Positions 7,416 to 15,645 are shown, counted from the stretch's first letter. The stretch: 49,205 nucleotides of DNA from Gemmataceae bacterium (GCA_019636445.1 JAHBXO010000041.1:1-49205), one strand, 5' to 3'. Numbers and translations: made by a program. Notes: a model not told the origin generated them from the sequence alone.

Positions 7416-8244
7416 CCGCCAGTTCTGCCTGGGCCTTCCGCGCCACCGCCTCCACCTTCGCTTCCCAGTTTGGATCGTCCGGCTGGAACGGGAACGTGAC
7501 CCCGCGCGAGCTGTTCACGATCGCGCCCAGGCCGTTCGCGTCGTACGCCGCCTTCACGTCCGCGGCCGTGCCGCCCTGCGCGCCGTAGCCGGGCACGAGC
7601 AGCCAGACGCCGGGCATCGCGGCGCGCAGCTCCTTCAACTCGGCCGGATGCGTCGCCCCGACCACGGCGCCGACGTCGCCGACGGTTCCGTTCCACTCCG
7701 CCACGGCGTCCGCCACATGCCGGTACAGCGGCCGGCCTTCGCAAACGAGATTCTGGAACAGGCTCGCGCCGGGGTTGCTCGTCCGCACCAGCACGAAGAT
7801 CCCCCGGCCGTCCCGGCGAGCCGTCTGGATGAACGGTTCGACCGCGTCCCGCCCGAGATACGGGTTCACGGTGAGCGAGTCGGCGTCCCACGTCGGGCCG
7901 AAGGCGGCCTCGGCGTACGCCGTCGCCGTGCTGGCGATATCGCCGCGCTTCGCGTCGAGGATCGTCACGAAGCCCATCTCCTTGGCGCGGCGCAGGATCG
8001 CCTGCATCGCGGCGAATCCGGCCGGGCCGAGCTGCTCGAAGAACGCCGCCTGCGGCTTCACGACGCCGGCGAACGGCGCAACGAGCTCGAGGATGCGCAG
8101 CCCGAACGCTTCGAACGCCGCGGCCGGGTCGGGATGTTTCTCGCGAATGGGTTTCGGTAGCGATTCAAGGCGCGGGTCGATGCCGACGCAGAGCGGACCC
8201 TTGCGGCGGACGGCGTCGGCGAGGCGGTCGGTGAATGGCGTCAT
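7405..8244 (-). CDS. pyrF: Orotidine 5'-phosphate decarboxylase
   Basis: Last step of de novo UMP synthesis: decarboxylation of OMP to UMP in the cytoplasm. At 279 residues it belongs to the longer PyrF subfamily 2 found in actinobacteria and others. Seen motifs are LCVGIDPRLESLP (about 18-30), the catalytic TILDAKRGDIASTA (about 95-108), the phosphate-binding PGYGAQGG (about 218-225) and the C-terminal VNSSRGVTFPF. Family knowledge places the catalytic Lys/Asp set in DAKRGD. The ATG at 8242-8244 fits the family start. Its 3' end overlaps the convergent membrane-protein gene by 11 bases. No other pyrimidine gene is adjacent. Confidence 0.96.
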   Translation of the reverse strand: MTPFTDRLADAVRRKGPLCVGIDPRLESLPKPIREKHPDPAAAFEAFGLRILELVAPFAGVVKPQAAFFEQLGPAGFAAMQAILRRAKEMGFVTILDAKRGDIASTATAYAEAAFGPTWDADSLTVNPYLGRDAVEPFIQTARRDGRGIFVLVRTSNPGASLFQNLVCEGRPLYRHVADAVAEWNGTVGDVGAVVGATHPAELKELRAAMPGVWLLVPGYGAQGGTAADVKAAYDANGLGAIVNSSRGVTFPFQPDDPNWEAKVEAVARKAQAELAVSR

Positions 8245-8272
8245 GGTTCCGCCATGATAGCGAAGTGGTCGA

Positions 8273-9949
8273 TCAGTAGGACGGCCGCAGCACCGGGCCT
8301 TCGTCCGACAACAGCGGGCTGAGGCTCGGCGACAGCAGCACCTGCCGCGCGTCCTGGAGCTTTCCGTCCACCTTCACAGACCGCTTCATCAGCCGCACGC
8401 CATGGCTGTAGTCGACGTACCAGTCGACGTGCACGATCGTCAGCGGCTGGATCGGCTTGCCGTCGAGTTGATGCCAGCCGTAGATCGCCACGCGGTTCGG
8501 CTTCTCGGCGAGGCGGTTCGACACGACCACGTCCTTCTTGTGTCCCGCCACGAGCTGGCCGAGTTCTCTGCCCGATCGCTGCTCCTCGATGATCGAATGA
8601 TGTTGGAGGAACGTCGCCGGCGCTTCGCGGTTCATCGTCAGCGGCTTCGGCGCGAGTTTCACGGTCGCCGTGCGATAAACGTCGTCGACGATCTTCCGCG
8701 TCGGCAGGGCGCAGCCGAAGGCGTCCGCGATCCGCGCCGCCGTCTGCGGGTTCATCGGCATCCGCACGAAGTCCGCATCGCTCCCAATGGCCAGATAATC
8801 CGGCATCACTTCCACGACTGCGACGCGCTCCTTCCCAGCCGCGTCCTTGATCTTCGTCTCCACCTTGCGGAACGAACGGAGAAACTCCGGGATGTTGCCG
8901 CGAAGCACCTCGCGCGCGATCGCCTCTTCGCGTTCGGTTCGATTCAGTTTCTCGATGGAGCGGATGAACTCCGTACCCCCGACGGCGTCGGCCGGGCGCT
9001 TTGGGATGGCCGGCGAGGGCTGCACCCACTTGGCGTAGGCGCGCGGCCCGCCGAACGGCGCGCCATCGAGCGCGTGCACCAGGCCGTTCATCTCGCCGAC
9101 GAGCGCCGTGTGGAGAATGGCATTCTTCGGATTCGCGTGGACGAGCAGGCTCAACCGACCATCGAGCGCCGTGCGAACGCGAACGTCGCCGTGAGTCTTT
9201 TCGTCGAACGCCGCATCCTTCGCGAACCGGGCGTGCATGCGCTCCGTGGCGCGATAGGTGCCGCCGTCCGGCCCGACGACGAGCTTGCCGTTCAAGGTGA
9301 TCTTGCGGTCGTCGTAGGCGACGACGAAAAGTTTGCGCGCCGCGTCCGCCTTCAGCCAGGCGAGGAGCTTGTCGCCGTGCCGGTCGGCGTCCGAGTAGCT
9401 GTAATTCGCATCGAGGAACACGATCCGTTCGACGAACGGCGGAACCGCGTCGGCGGAATCGAGGAAGCCGAAGAGGAAGCCGCCGCCGCCGCTGTGGCAT
9501 GAAAGCGTGAGCTTCGACGCGCCGGGAATCCAGCCGCGAATCTCGTCGACGAAGGATCGAATCTTCGCCGGTCCGTCCGCCTGCCGGCGCTTCCACGCCG
9601 GCCAGCTCAGCCCATCGGCTTCGACCACGGCGAGCGCGATGTTCTCCTTCGGCCTCCCCGCTCGCAGTTGCCGCACCTGCGCCGCGACGTGCTGGATATC
9701 GAAGTGCCAGTCGACTTCGTCGCCCGTCGCGCAGCCGAGCGTCTGCTCGATGGTGTTCCCGTTCGGCGTGGCGTAGAGGACGAGCCGCGTCGGCTTCTTC
9801 GGGTCGAAGTCCGCCGGCAGGTTGGCGACCGCGCGCACGCCCGAAGGCCAGCCCTGCTCGCGGACGAGTTCGCCGAAGTGCTCACCGGCCCGGAACCCCG
9901 CCGCCGGCTGCGCACCGAGGCTGAATGACGTCGAAAGGAGCAAAGCCAT
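8273..9949 (-). CDS. Exported hydrolase-like protein with uncharacterised C-terminal domain
   Basis: A 558-residue protein starting MALLLSTSFSLGAQPAAG, a short signal peptide. The N-terminal half (about 20-290) has alpha/beta-hydrolase features: RLVLYATPNGNT after a strand, and a nucleophile-elbow-like LTLSCHSGGGGFLFG near residue 150, followed by VFLDANYSYSDAD. The C-terminal half (about 340-540) begins VEVMPDYLAIGSDADFVRMP and includes VAIYGWHQLDGKPIQPL and DYSHGVRLM. I recognise it as a recurring bacterial domain but know no function for it. The fusion suggests an envelope hydrolase. The start at 9947-9949 is supported by the signal sequence; GTG at 9953-9955 is a close alternative. The open frame runs on antisense to the kinase, which is a GC-rich artefact. 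Confidence 0.65.
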   Translation of the reverse strand: MALLLSTSFSLGAQPAAGFRAGEHFGELVREQGWPSGVRAVANLPADFDPKKPTRLVLYATPNGNTIEQTLGCATGDEVDWHFDIQHVAAQVRQLRAGRPKENIALAVVEADGLSWPAWKRRQADGPAKIRSFVDEIRGWIPGASKLTLSCHSGGGGFLFGFLDSADAVPPFVERIVFLDANYSYSDADRHGDKLLAWLKADAARKLFVVAYDDRKITLNGKLVVGPDGGTYRATERMHARFAKDAAFDEKTHGDVRVRTALDGRLSLLVHANPKNAILHTALVGEMNGLVHALDGAPFGGPRAYAKWVQPSPAIPKRPADAVGGTEFIRSIEKLNRTEREEAIAREVLRGNIPEFLRSFRKVETKIKDAAGKERVAVVEVMPDYLAIGSDADFVRMPMNPQTAARIADAFGCALPTRKIVDDVYRTATVKLAPKPLTMNREAPATFLQHHSIIEEQRSGRELGQLVAGHKKDVVVSNRLAEKPNRVAIYGWHQLDGKPIQPLTIVHVDWYVDYSHGVRLMKRSVKVDGKLQDARQVLLSPSLSPLLSDEGPVLRPSY

Positions 9950-10058
9950 CCACACGTTTCCGGCTCCGTGTCGTTCGTTCAAGTATAAGGGATCCAGTTG
10001 GTCCAGGTGCCTTGGACTTAGGACCATCCATCTCGTCTCGCTTGTGGTACGAGATCCT

Positions 10059-10087
10059 TTGCGTGCCGCTCGGGATTCTGGTATGCT
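10059..10087 (+). promoter_or_regulatory. Putative sigma-70-type promoter for the TPR kinase
   Basis: TTGCGT at 10059-10064 and TATGCT at 10082-10087 are separated by 17 bases and lie 25 bases before the kinase ATG. Both hexamers are close to the vegetative consensus and the spacing is ideal. Supported by inspection only. Confidence 0.45.
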
Positions 10088-10111
10088 TCGGAAACGCCAT
10101 CGAGAATCGAC

Positions 10112-13087
10112 ATGACGCCCCGCGACACCGACGATCCGCCGAAGACGGCCAACGCGACCGGAGTCTACGAACCGTCCGCCGAAGAAACGAACCGGGAGGC
10201 CGTCGATCGCGCGCGGGCCGCTCAACCCCTTCCGTCGATTCCGGGCTACGACGTGGAATACGAAGTAGCGCGGGGCGGCATGGGCTGCGTCTACGCCGCG
10301 CGCGATCGCGTGCTCGATCGGGACGTGGCGATCAAGACACTGCTGGCCCGCGCGAACGCGGAGCGGTTCGTCGTCGAATCGAAGATCGCGGCCCAGTTGC
10401 AGCACCCCGGCATCCCGCCCGTCCACGCGCTCGGCACGCTCGACGACGGAACGCCCTACCTCGTGATGAAGCTCATCCGCGGGCGGACCCTCGCGGCGCT
10501 GATGAAGGACCCCGAGTGGGACCGGAGTTCGTTCGGGTCGATCTTCGAATCGATCGCGCAGGCGGTGGCGGCCGCGCACGAACGGCGGATCATCCACCGC
10601 GACCTGAAGCCCAGCAACGTGATGGTCGGCGCGTTCGGCGAAACGCAGGTGATGGACTGGGGCCTGGCGAAGCGGCTCGGCGACGCCGAGACGGGGGCGG
10701 GGGAAGCGGAGGGTGCCACGGCCGCGCAGGCGACGGTGGCCGGCCACGCGATGGGCACCCCGGCGTACATGCCGCCCGAACAGGCACGCGGCGAAATCGA
10801 GCGCATCGACGAGCGCGCCGACGTCTTCGGCCTGGGCGCGATCCTCTGCGCGTTGCTCACGGGTCATCCGCCGTTCTCCGGCAACACGGTGCGGGACACG
10901 ATCGCGCGGGCCGTGGCCGGCGACCTGAGCGATGCGGACCGGCGACTCGACGCCTGCGGGGCCGACCCGGAATGGACGCGGCTGGCGCGGCACTGCCTGC
11001 GCGCCGATCCGGCGGAGCGGCCCCGCAACGCCGGCGAGGTGGCGCGGATGGTCCGGGAGATCCGCGTGGCGGCGGACGAACGGGCGCGCCGGGCGGAGCT
11101 GGAGCGCGTGCGGCTGGAGAGCGAACGGCACGCGGACGCACGGCGGCGGCGCGTGCGGCGGGCGCTGGTTGGCTCGCTCGTCGCGCTGGTCGCCGTCGCG
11201 GCCGGGGCGGCGTGGATCGTGCGCGAGCAACGGTACGAACGCCAGCGCCAGGCCGAACGCGCCACGCTCGCGATTCGATCGACCCTGGACCGGCTGCCCG
11301 ACTATTTCGCCCGTTCGCTCTGGACCGACGCACTGGGTGCGCTCGACGACGGCGAACGGGTCCTCGGTGCCGACGCCGACCCCGCCCTCCGCGACCGGAT
11401 CGCCCACGCCCGCGCCGAAGCGACGTTCCTCAAGGAACTCGAAGAGATTCGATTGCTGAAAGCCACCTTCAAGGATTTCAACTTCGTCGAGGACGACGCA
11501 CGCAAGCGGTACGAGTCGGCGTTTGCCGCGACGACCGCGTTCGGGTCCCCGCCGTTCGACCTCTTCGGCGCCGGCCGGGCCGAAACCGCCGCCCGGCTGC
11601 GCGCGTCGCCGATCCGCGACCATGTCATTGCGGCGCTGGACGACTGGGCCTTCATGCAAGGCGATCCCGTGAAATCGAAAGCGCTCTTCCAGATCACGGC
11701 GGACGTGACCGGACAGGACTGGCGGCGCGACTTGCCGCCCACCGAATACGATCCGATCGCGTTGAAGAAGCGCCTGGACGCCGTGCCCGTCGCGGAGCGC
11801 ACGCCGGCGCTCATCGGCCAGTTGGGGCGGATGATCGATCTGTCCGGCGGCGACGGCGTCGGCGTGATCCTTGCCGGACTCACGCGCTACCCCAACGACT
11901 TCTGGCTGCACATGTACCACGCCTTCACCGCGAAGACCGCGCCCGCACAGGCGGCCGCCGTCCGCGCCGCGCTCGCCCTGCGGCCCGACACCTTCGGCGC
12001 CCACGTCCTCCTCGCGAGCGTGTTGCTCGACGGTCGCGAAGCTACACCCGAAACGCACCGTCAGGCGCTGGCCGTGGCCGAACGGCTCGTTCGCCTCTGG
12101 CCGGACGAGGCCCTCAGCCACAACTATCTCGGCGGCGCGCACGGCCGGCTGGGCCACCACGCCGCAGCGGAACATCACTATCGCAAGGCGGTCGAACTGG
12201 AAAAGGGACGCATCGCGCACATGCACTGGAACGGCCTCGCGATCGTCTTGCGGAACGCCGGGAAGTGGGAGGCCGCGCTCGAGGCCGCCCGCTCGGGACT
12301 CGCCGTCGGCCCGCCGACCGATGCGTACCTGCCGGTCAACGCCGCCGACACGCTGCTCGTCCTCGGCCGCGCGAACGAAGCCATCGACCATTACCGGATG
12401 GCGATCCGGCGGGGCTTCGCGGGTGCCGGGCCGCACGCGGGGTTGGCCGCCGCGCTGCTGTCGCTCGGCCAGCCCGCCGAGGCGGAGGCGCACTTCCGCC
12501 GGGCGGAAACGCACGCGAACGTCGCCAACAACTATCAATTCCTCGCGCAGTCGATCGCGTCCCGCTCGCCGAACTCCCCGGTCGCGAAAGCGCTGACGGA
12601 CCGCGCCGCCCGGCTGGTGCCCGACCCGGCGTCGCCGAGCCAGCGAATCGCCCAGTTGAAAGCCCAGGGGAAGCGAGCGGAGATCCGCACGCTCGTGGGC
12701 GAACTGTTCCAGCGGGAGCCGAATAACTTCCAGGCGGCCTACGAGTACGGCGCCTTTCACTTCGAGGAACGGAACTACGCCGAAGCGGTGCGCGGCTACG
12801 GCCGATTCGCCGAGTTGCGGCCGGACATCTGTGCGGCGCACTGCAATCTCGGCGCGTCGCTCGTGCAGCTCAAGCGCTACGACGACGCCATCAAGTCCTA
12901 CGAGAAGGCCGTCGAAGTCGACCCGAAGGACGCCGGCGCCCGCTTCTGGCTCGCGAACGTCTACCGGCTGGCGAATCGTCCGCAGGACGCCCTCGCGTCC
13001 GTTCGCAAGTCGCTGGAACTCAACGGCGACGACCCGATGGCCCGGGAACTGTTGAAGGTATTGGAAGCCGAAACGAAGAAACGATGA
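10112..13087 (+). CDS. Ser/Thr protein kinase with transmembrane helix and TPR repeats
   Basis: Membrane-anchored Hanks-type kinase of 991 residues. The kinase domain covers about 45-310: glycine loop VARGGMGCVYAARD, VAIKTLL with the ATP-binding Lys, catalytic loop HRDLKPSNV, and PAYMPPEQARGE in the activation segment. The metal-binding DFG is replaced by DWG (VMDWGLAKRL), a variant common in planctomycete kinases. A basic, charged stretch leads to a single helix at about 350-370. The C-terminal 600 residues are helical with several TPR units, including HNYLGGAHGRLGHHAAAEHH near 670 and CNLGASLVQLKRYDDAIKSY near 915. This is probably an envelope sensor or scaffold with an outward TPR domain; the partner is unknown. 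A promoter-like site lies just upstream. Confidence 0.92.
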   Translation: MTPRDTDDPPKTANATGVYEPSAEETNREAVDRARAAQPLPSIPGYDVEYEVARGGMGCVYAARDRVLDRDVAIKTLLARANAERFVVESKIAAQLQHPGIPPVHALGTLDDGTPYLVMKLIRGRTLAALMKDPEWDRSSFGSIFESIAQAVAAAHERRIIHRDLKPSNVMVGAFGETQVMDWGLAKRLGDAETGAGEAEGATAAQATVAGHAMGTPAYMPPEQARGEIERIDERADVFGLGAILCALLTGHPPFSGNTVRDTIARAVAGDLSDADRRLDACGADPEWTRLARHCLRADPAERPRNAGEVARMVREIRVAADERARRAELERVRLESERHADARRRRVRRALVGSLVALVAVAAGAAWIVREQRYERQRQAERATLAIRSTLDRLPDYFARSLWTDALGALDDGERVLGADADPALRDRIAHARAEATFLKELEEIRLLKATFKDFNFVEDDARKRYESAFAATTAFGSPPFDLFGAGRAETAARLRASPIRDHVIAALDDWAFMQGDPVKSKALFQITADVTGQDWRRDLPPTEYDPIALKKRLDAVPVAERTPALIGQLGRMIDLSGGDGVGVILAGLTRYPNDFWLHMYHAFTAKTAPAQAAAVRAALALRPDTFGAHVLLASVLLDGREATPETHRQALAVAERLVRLWPDEALSHNYLGGAHGRLGHHAAAEHHYRKAVELEKGRIAHMHWNGLAIVLRNAGKWEAALEAARSGLAVGPPTDAYLPVNAADTLLVLGRANEAIDHYRMAIRRGFAGAGPHAGLAAALLSLGQPAEAEAHFRRAETHANVANNYQFLAQSIASRSPNSPVAKALTDRAARLVPDPASPSQRIAQLKAQGKRAEIRTLVGELFQREPNNFQAAYEYGAFHFEERNYAEAVRGYGRFAELRPDICAAHCNLGASLVQLKRYDDAIKSYEKAVEVDPKDAGARFWLANVYRLANRPQDALASVRKSLELNGDDPMARELLKVLEAETKKR

Positions 13088-13176
13088 CGGAAGCGAGCGA
13101 AACCGAATTCGAACAAGAAACCGGGAGTCGCCACCCGCCAACCCTCTCGGGTTCGCCGGTCAAGCGGCCGCGTTCC

Positions 13177-13316
13177 GAACGGACACCGTAGCCATCGCTC
13201 GCCACGAGCCGTTGGGCCTGCGAGACCGCTCTGCCCCCCGACCGGACACGCTGATCGCGGGAGCAAGGAGCCGTGCGGTGGGGGATTTATTCTTTTGACT
13301 GGAAAACCTTATCCCG
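13177..13316. repeat. Composite repeat, part B, copy 1
   Basis: First of three copies of a roughly 140-bp sequence (others at 13872-13946, shortened, and 14841-14983). Shared landmarks are GAACGGACACCG, GGACACGCTGAT, GCGGGAGCAAGGAGCCGT and TTGACTGGAAAACCTTATCC. It lies just downstream (minus-strand sense) of the small orphan gene, between it and the kinase end. No A part accompanies this copy. The kinase-proximal stretch 13088-13176 shows nothing recognisable. Confidence 0.85.
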
Positions 13317-13327
13317 TTTCGGCGATG

Positions 13328-13606
13328 CTACACTGGCACCGGGGCGAGCGACCACCGCAGGTTACCAGTCTGCCCGTTGTAGTAGATGGCAGACCTGGCA
13401 CGGGACGCAGCCTCGAACATCGCGACGACCGCAGCGAACGACGCGACCGGGATCCGCTGTCCATACCCGTAGCCCTGCCAGTAGACGATCAGGGTGAATG
13501 TATCCGTGATGAGGTCGTACTCAGCCGTCCACGATTCCACGCGGATTCGCCCCAACGCACTCACAGCAGCCGCGTCGAGCATCCGGACCGTTCCCGCGTC
13601 GGACAT
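13328..13606 (-). CDS. Hypothetical protein in repeat-separated unit 1
   Basis: A 92-residue protein that I do not recognise. It has an alpha/beta look, with the strand-rich TDTFTLIVYWQGYGYGQRIP in the middle and a helix SFAAVVAMFEAASRARSA. No membrane segment or catalytic motif is seen. I choose the ATG at 13604-13606 (MSDAGTVRML) because GGGAG precedes it at a suitable distance; the longer frame to 13675 would run into the repeat. The stop is 11 bases past repeat B copy 1, and the upstream side is repeat A. It is one of three unrelated minus-strand genes separated by the same composite repeat. Confidence 0.6.
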   Translation of the reverse strand: MSDAGTVRMLDAAAVSALGRIRVESWTAEYDLITDTFTLIVYWQGYGYGQRIPVASFAAVVAMFEAASRARSAIYYNGQTGNLRWSLAPVPV

Positions 13607-13645
13607 GGCTCGTCTCCCGATACCGTGTAGTGCCAGCCAACTCTG

Positions 13646-13800
13646 CGGCCGAAAGAATCCATGCATGACGGACACTTGGCTACGTTAGCCTTCGTCGCCC
13701 GCTATTCCCCACCGGAGGCACGCGATGGACTCGACGCTCCCCATTCTCGCCGTCGATCGCGGCCCGTTCAACGAGGAAATGCCCGGCGAACGGCGCGACG
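13646..13800. repeat. Composite repeat, part A, copy 1
   Basis: Matches 14561-14710 over most of its length. Landmarks are CCGAAAGAATCCATG, GGCTACGTTAGCC (13678-13690), CCCCACCGGAGGCA, CTCCCCATTCTCGCC, TCGATCGCGGCCCGTTCAAC and GAGGAAATGCCCGGCG. It lies upstream (minus-strand sense) of unit 1 and is followed by a B copy, so A and B are normally contiguous. A short plus-strand frame beginning MDSTLPILAVDRGPF is present but is not conserved in the other copy. Bases 13801-13871 between A and the B remnant contain a hairpin-forming GTCAGTCCGCCGGTG/CACCGGCGGGCTGAC. Confidence 0.85.
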
Positions 13801-13871
13801 TCAGTCCGCCGGTGGGCCAGGTGGAACACCGGCGGGCTGACGCCACGTTGTTCGTCGGGAGCCGAACCAAT

Positions 13872-13946
13872 GGACACGCTGATAGCGGGAGCAATGAGCC
13901 GTACGAGGGTTGGTTTTTCTCTTGACTGGGAAAACCTTCATCCGGG
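13872..13946. repeat. Composite repeat, part B, copy 2 (shortened)
   Basis: Carries only the distal half of B: GGACACGCTGATAGCGGGAG, then GAGCCGTACGAGG, TTTTTCTCTTGACTGGGAAA and CCTTCATCCGGG. The stop codon of the methyltransferase gene (13938-13940) lies inside the conserved end of this repeat, so its last codons are repeat-derived. Confidence 0.8.
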
Positions 13947-14540
13947 TACGGCGCCCGGGCGAATTCCAACCACCTGTACGACGGATGCGAGGCCCGAGTG
14001 GTACGCCCCCTCGTGAACTTCGCAGTCCAATTCGCGGGCGTGGACGAACTCGAGGCCGGCAAGCTCCTCGAACAACTGTGCCAATGAGACCAGCATATCC
14101 GGATCCTGGGGGCCACCGGTGCCCCGGCCAATCTGTTGAGGGGTGTAGGCTTCCAACACGAAGACGCCACCGGGTCGCAGGCCCTCGACCGCCGCGGCAT
14201 AAAGCGGAATCCTTACCCGCCGGGGGAGGTGGCAGAAGATCGACACGATGCCGGCCCACACGCCCCTCTCGACGGGAAAACTCGCCAAGTCGGCGACGAC
14301 GGTTTCGATCTTCAACCCACGGTCTGCGGCCAGTCGCCGAGCTTTGGCAAGGCCGACCTCCGACTGATCGACCGCGACCACCCGGTGGCCGAGACTGGCG
14401 AGGAACGCGGCGTTCCGGCCCTCGCCCTCGCCGAGCGACAGCACCGGTCCGACCGGAATCTGTCCGGCGACCAAGGCGAGGAATTCGTTCGGCTCCGTGC
14501 CGTACGCAAAACCGGACTGAGAATATCGTTCATCCCACAT
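13938..14540 (-). CDS. Class I SAM-dependent methyltransferase
   Basis: A 200-residue soluble methyltransferase. The start MWDERYSQSGFAYGTEPNEF is typical of the TehB/UbiE-like group. Motif I is VLSLGEGEGRNAAFLASLG (about 34-52), motif II has VVAVDQSEVGLAKA with the acidic residue that binds the ribose, and VVADLASFPV supplies motif III. RPGGVFVLEAYTPQQ is the post-motif strand. The acceptor substrate is unknown; related proteins act on small metabolites or metalloid oxyanions. The ATG at 14538-14540 fits the family start better than the one at 14582, which lies in the repeat. The gene sits between B copy 2 and A copy 2, unlike its neighbours in function, suggesting acquisition as a unit. Confidence 0.88.
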   Translation of the reverse strand: MWDERYSQSGFAYGTEPNEFLALVAGQIPVGPVLSLGEGEGRNAAFLASLGHRVVAVDQSEVGLAKARRLAADRGLKIETVVADLASFPVERGVWAGIVSIFCHLPRRVRIPLYAAAVEGLRPGGVFVLEAYTPQQIGRGTGGPQDPDMLVSLAQLFEELAGLEFVHARELDCEVHEGAYHSGLASVVQVVGIRPGAVPG

Positions 14541-14560
14541 CGCACACCCTTGGTCTCCTC

Positions 14561-14710
14561 CGCCGAAAAGAATCCATGGCACGCCGGGTGCGTCGGCTAC
14601 GTTAGCCGGTGTCGCCCGCTACTCCCCACCGGAGGCATGCGAAGGACTCAACGCTCCCCATTCTCGCCATCGATCGCGGCCCGTTCAACGAGGAAACGCC
14701 CGGCGCGACG
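14561..14710. repeat. Composite repeat, part A, copy 2
   Basis: Second copy of repeat A, matching 13646-13800 with scattered substitutions. GGCTACGTTAGCC is at 14595-14607. The A-B continuity seen in the other copy is interrupted here by an inserted REP-like doublet (about 14711-14840). Confidence 0.85.
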
Positions 14711-14727
14711 TGAGTTGGCCGGGAATT

Positions 14728-14804
14728 GGCGAGCCGGGGGCGTCAGCCCCCGGGTTCTGGAATGGGAGAAGCGAGAACCCGGGAGCTGACGCTCCCGGCT
14801 CGCC
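14728..14804. repeat. REP-like palindromic doublet
   Basis: Arms 14728-14758 and 14774-14804 (31 bases each) are inverted copies with two mismatches. Each arm is itself a hairpin, GGGGGCGTCAGCCCCC on the left and GGGAGCTGACGCTCCC on the right. This nested structure is that of REP/BIME elements. It interrupts the composite repeat between its A and B parts and therefore arrived later. Confidence 0.85.
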
Positions 14805-14840
14805 GGAGTCGGCGAGAATCCGCCCTCTATGGGATGCCGG

Positions 14841-14983
14841 GCGAACGGACACCGCGGCGATCGATCGCCACACGTCGTTGGGTCTGCGAGAACGTTCTGT
14901 CTCTCCGACCGGACACGCTGATTGCGGGAGCAAGGAGCCGTGGATGGTAGATATTTTCTCATGACGGGGAAACTTTATCCGGG
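14841..14983. repeat. Composite repeat, part B, copy 3
   Basis: Full-length B copy closely matching 13177-13316, including GCGAACGGACACCG, TCGCCACACGTCGTTGGGTC, CCGACCGGACACGCTGATTG and ATGACGGGGAAACTTTATCC. It ends 26 bases before the stop of the third unit gene. Confidence 0.85.
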
Positions 14984-15009
14984 TTTTGCGTGCCTTTGCC
15001 CGGTGGCGA

Positions 15010-15645
15010 CTACCGGCCGTAGGTCCAGAGCACTTGGTCGATCTTGCGGGGCGTCCAGTCGGAAGCTCCGAACAGCCGCTTGTTGTCGGCCGCCTTGCGG
15101 GTCATGATTCCGATGAGCGCGACGCCGTCTGACGTGGTCAGCGCCTCCGGCCGCATCCGGGCCAGGGCGTCTGACTCGGGCAGGCTGCCGACCTCCCGGA
15201 GCGCCTTGACGACGAACTGGTCCACGGTGGCGAAGGTGGCCGGGTACATGAGGGCGAGCAACCCCGACGCCCCGGCAGCGCCCAGTCCCTTGATCTCGCG
15301 GGCGGCGGACAGGCCGGCCCGGATATCGGCCGGGTCGATGGTTAGCAGGCGGAGCCGGATACCGTCCAGCAGTTCTAGGCCGCCCGGCGCGATCGCGTAC
15401 TCGGCCAGGCTGCGGGTAGTCGTGGCGTAGCGGTTCGGGGCGGTGTACTTCCATCGGAAGTACTCGTCCCGCAGGAAGTCGTACCAGCCTTGGGCGTCGA
15501 GCCGGCGGATGCGATCCAAGTCGAGGCGGTCGAGCGACCGCTCCAACGCGAGATTGGCGGGCTGCACGAACTGCCAATAGCGTTCGAGGGCTGCCGCCCA
15601 CGCGGCGGGGTCGGTCGAGCGCCAGAGTTCCGCGACCGTAAGCAT
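15010..15645 (-). CDS. Hypothetical protein with HhH/DNA-glycosylase-like segment
   Basis: A 211-residue protein, mostly helical. Residues from about 125 (EIKGLGAAGASGLLALMYP, then FATVDQFVVKAL) resemble the helix-hairpin-helix and following aspartate region of HhH-GPD DNA glycosylases (pattern G-x-G-x-x-x-A-S...P...D). The N-terminal 100 residues, with YDFLRDEYFRWKYTAPNRYA, are not recognised. Enzyme activity is not established; this is a fold-level guess. The ATG at 15643-15645 is preceded by GGAAGG six bases upstream, favouring it over a TTG at 15669. It is the third repeat-separated unit. Upstream is an AT-richer stretch rather than repeat A. Confidence 0.6.
   Translation of the reverse strand: MLTVAELWRSTDPAAWAAALERYWQFVQPANLALERSLDRLDLDRIRRLDAQGWYDFLRDEYFRWKYTAPNRYATTTRSLAEYAIAPGGLELLDGIRLRLLTIDPADIRAGLSAAREIKGLGAAGASGLLALMYPATFATVDQFVVKALREVGSLPESDALARMRPEALTTSDGVALIGIMTRKAADNKRLFGASDWTPRKIDQVLWTYGR

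Noticed and set aside
9925..12726. A 933-codon plus-strand frame overlapping the TPR kinase
   Set aside because: Very Arg/Gly-rich and without motifs; the overlapping frame encodes a textbook kinase.
13725..13925. A 66-codon plus-strand frame (MDSTLPILAVDRG...) inside repeats A and B
   Set aside because: The reading frame is not kept in the second repeat copy, so the similarity is at DNA and not protein level.
13678..14607. GTTAGCC in GGCTACGTTAGCC considered as an integron attC core
   Set aside because: It differs from GTTRRRY at one position, no matching RYYYAAC partner was found at the other end of the repeat, and its orientation relative to the genes is wrong for a cassette; no integrase gene is in the window.
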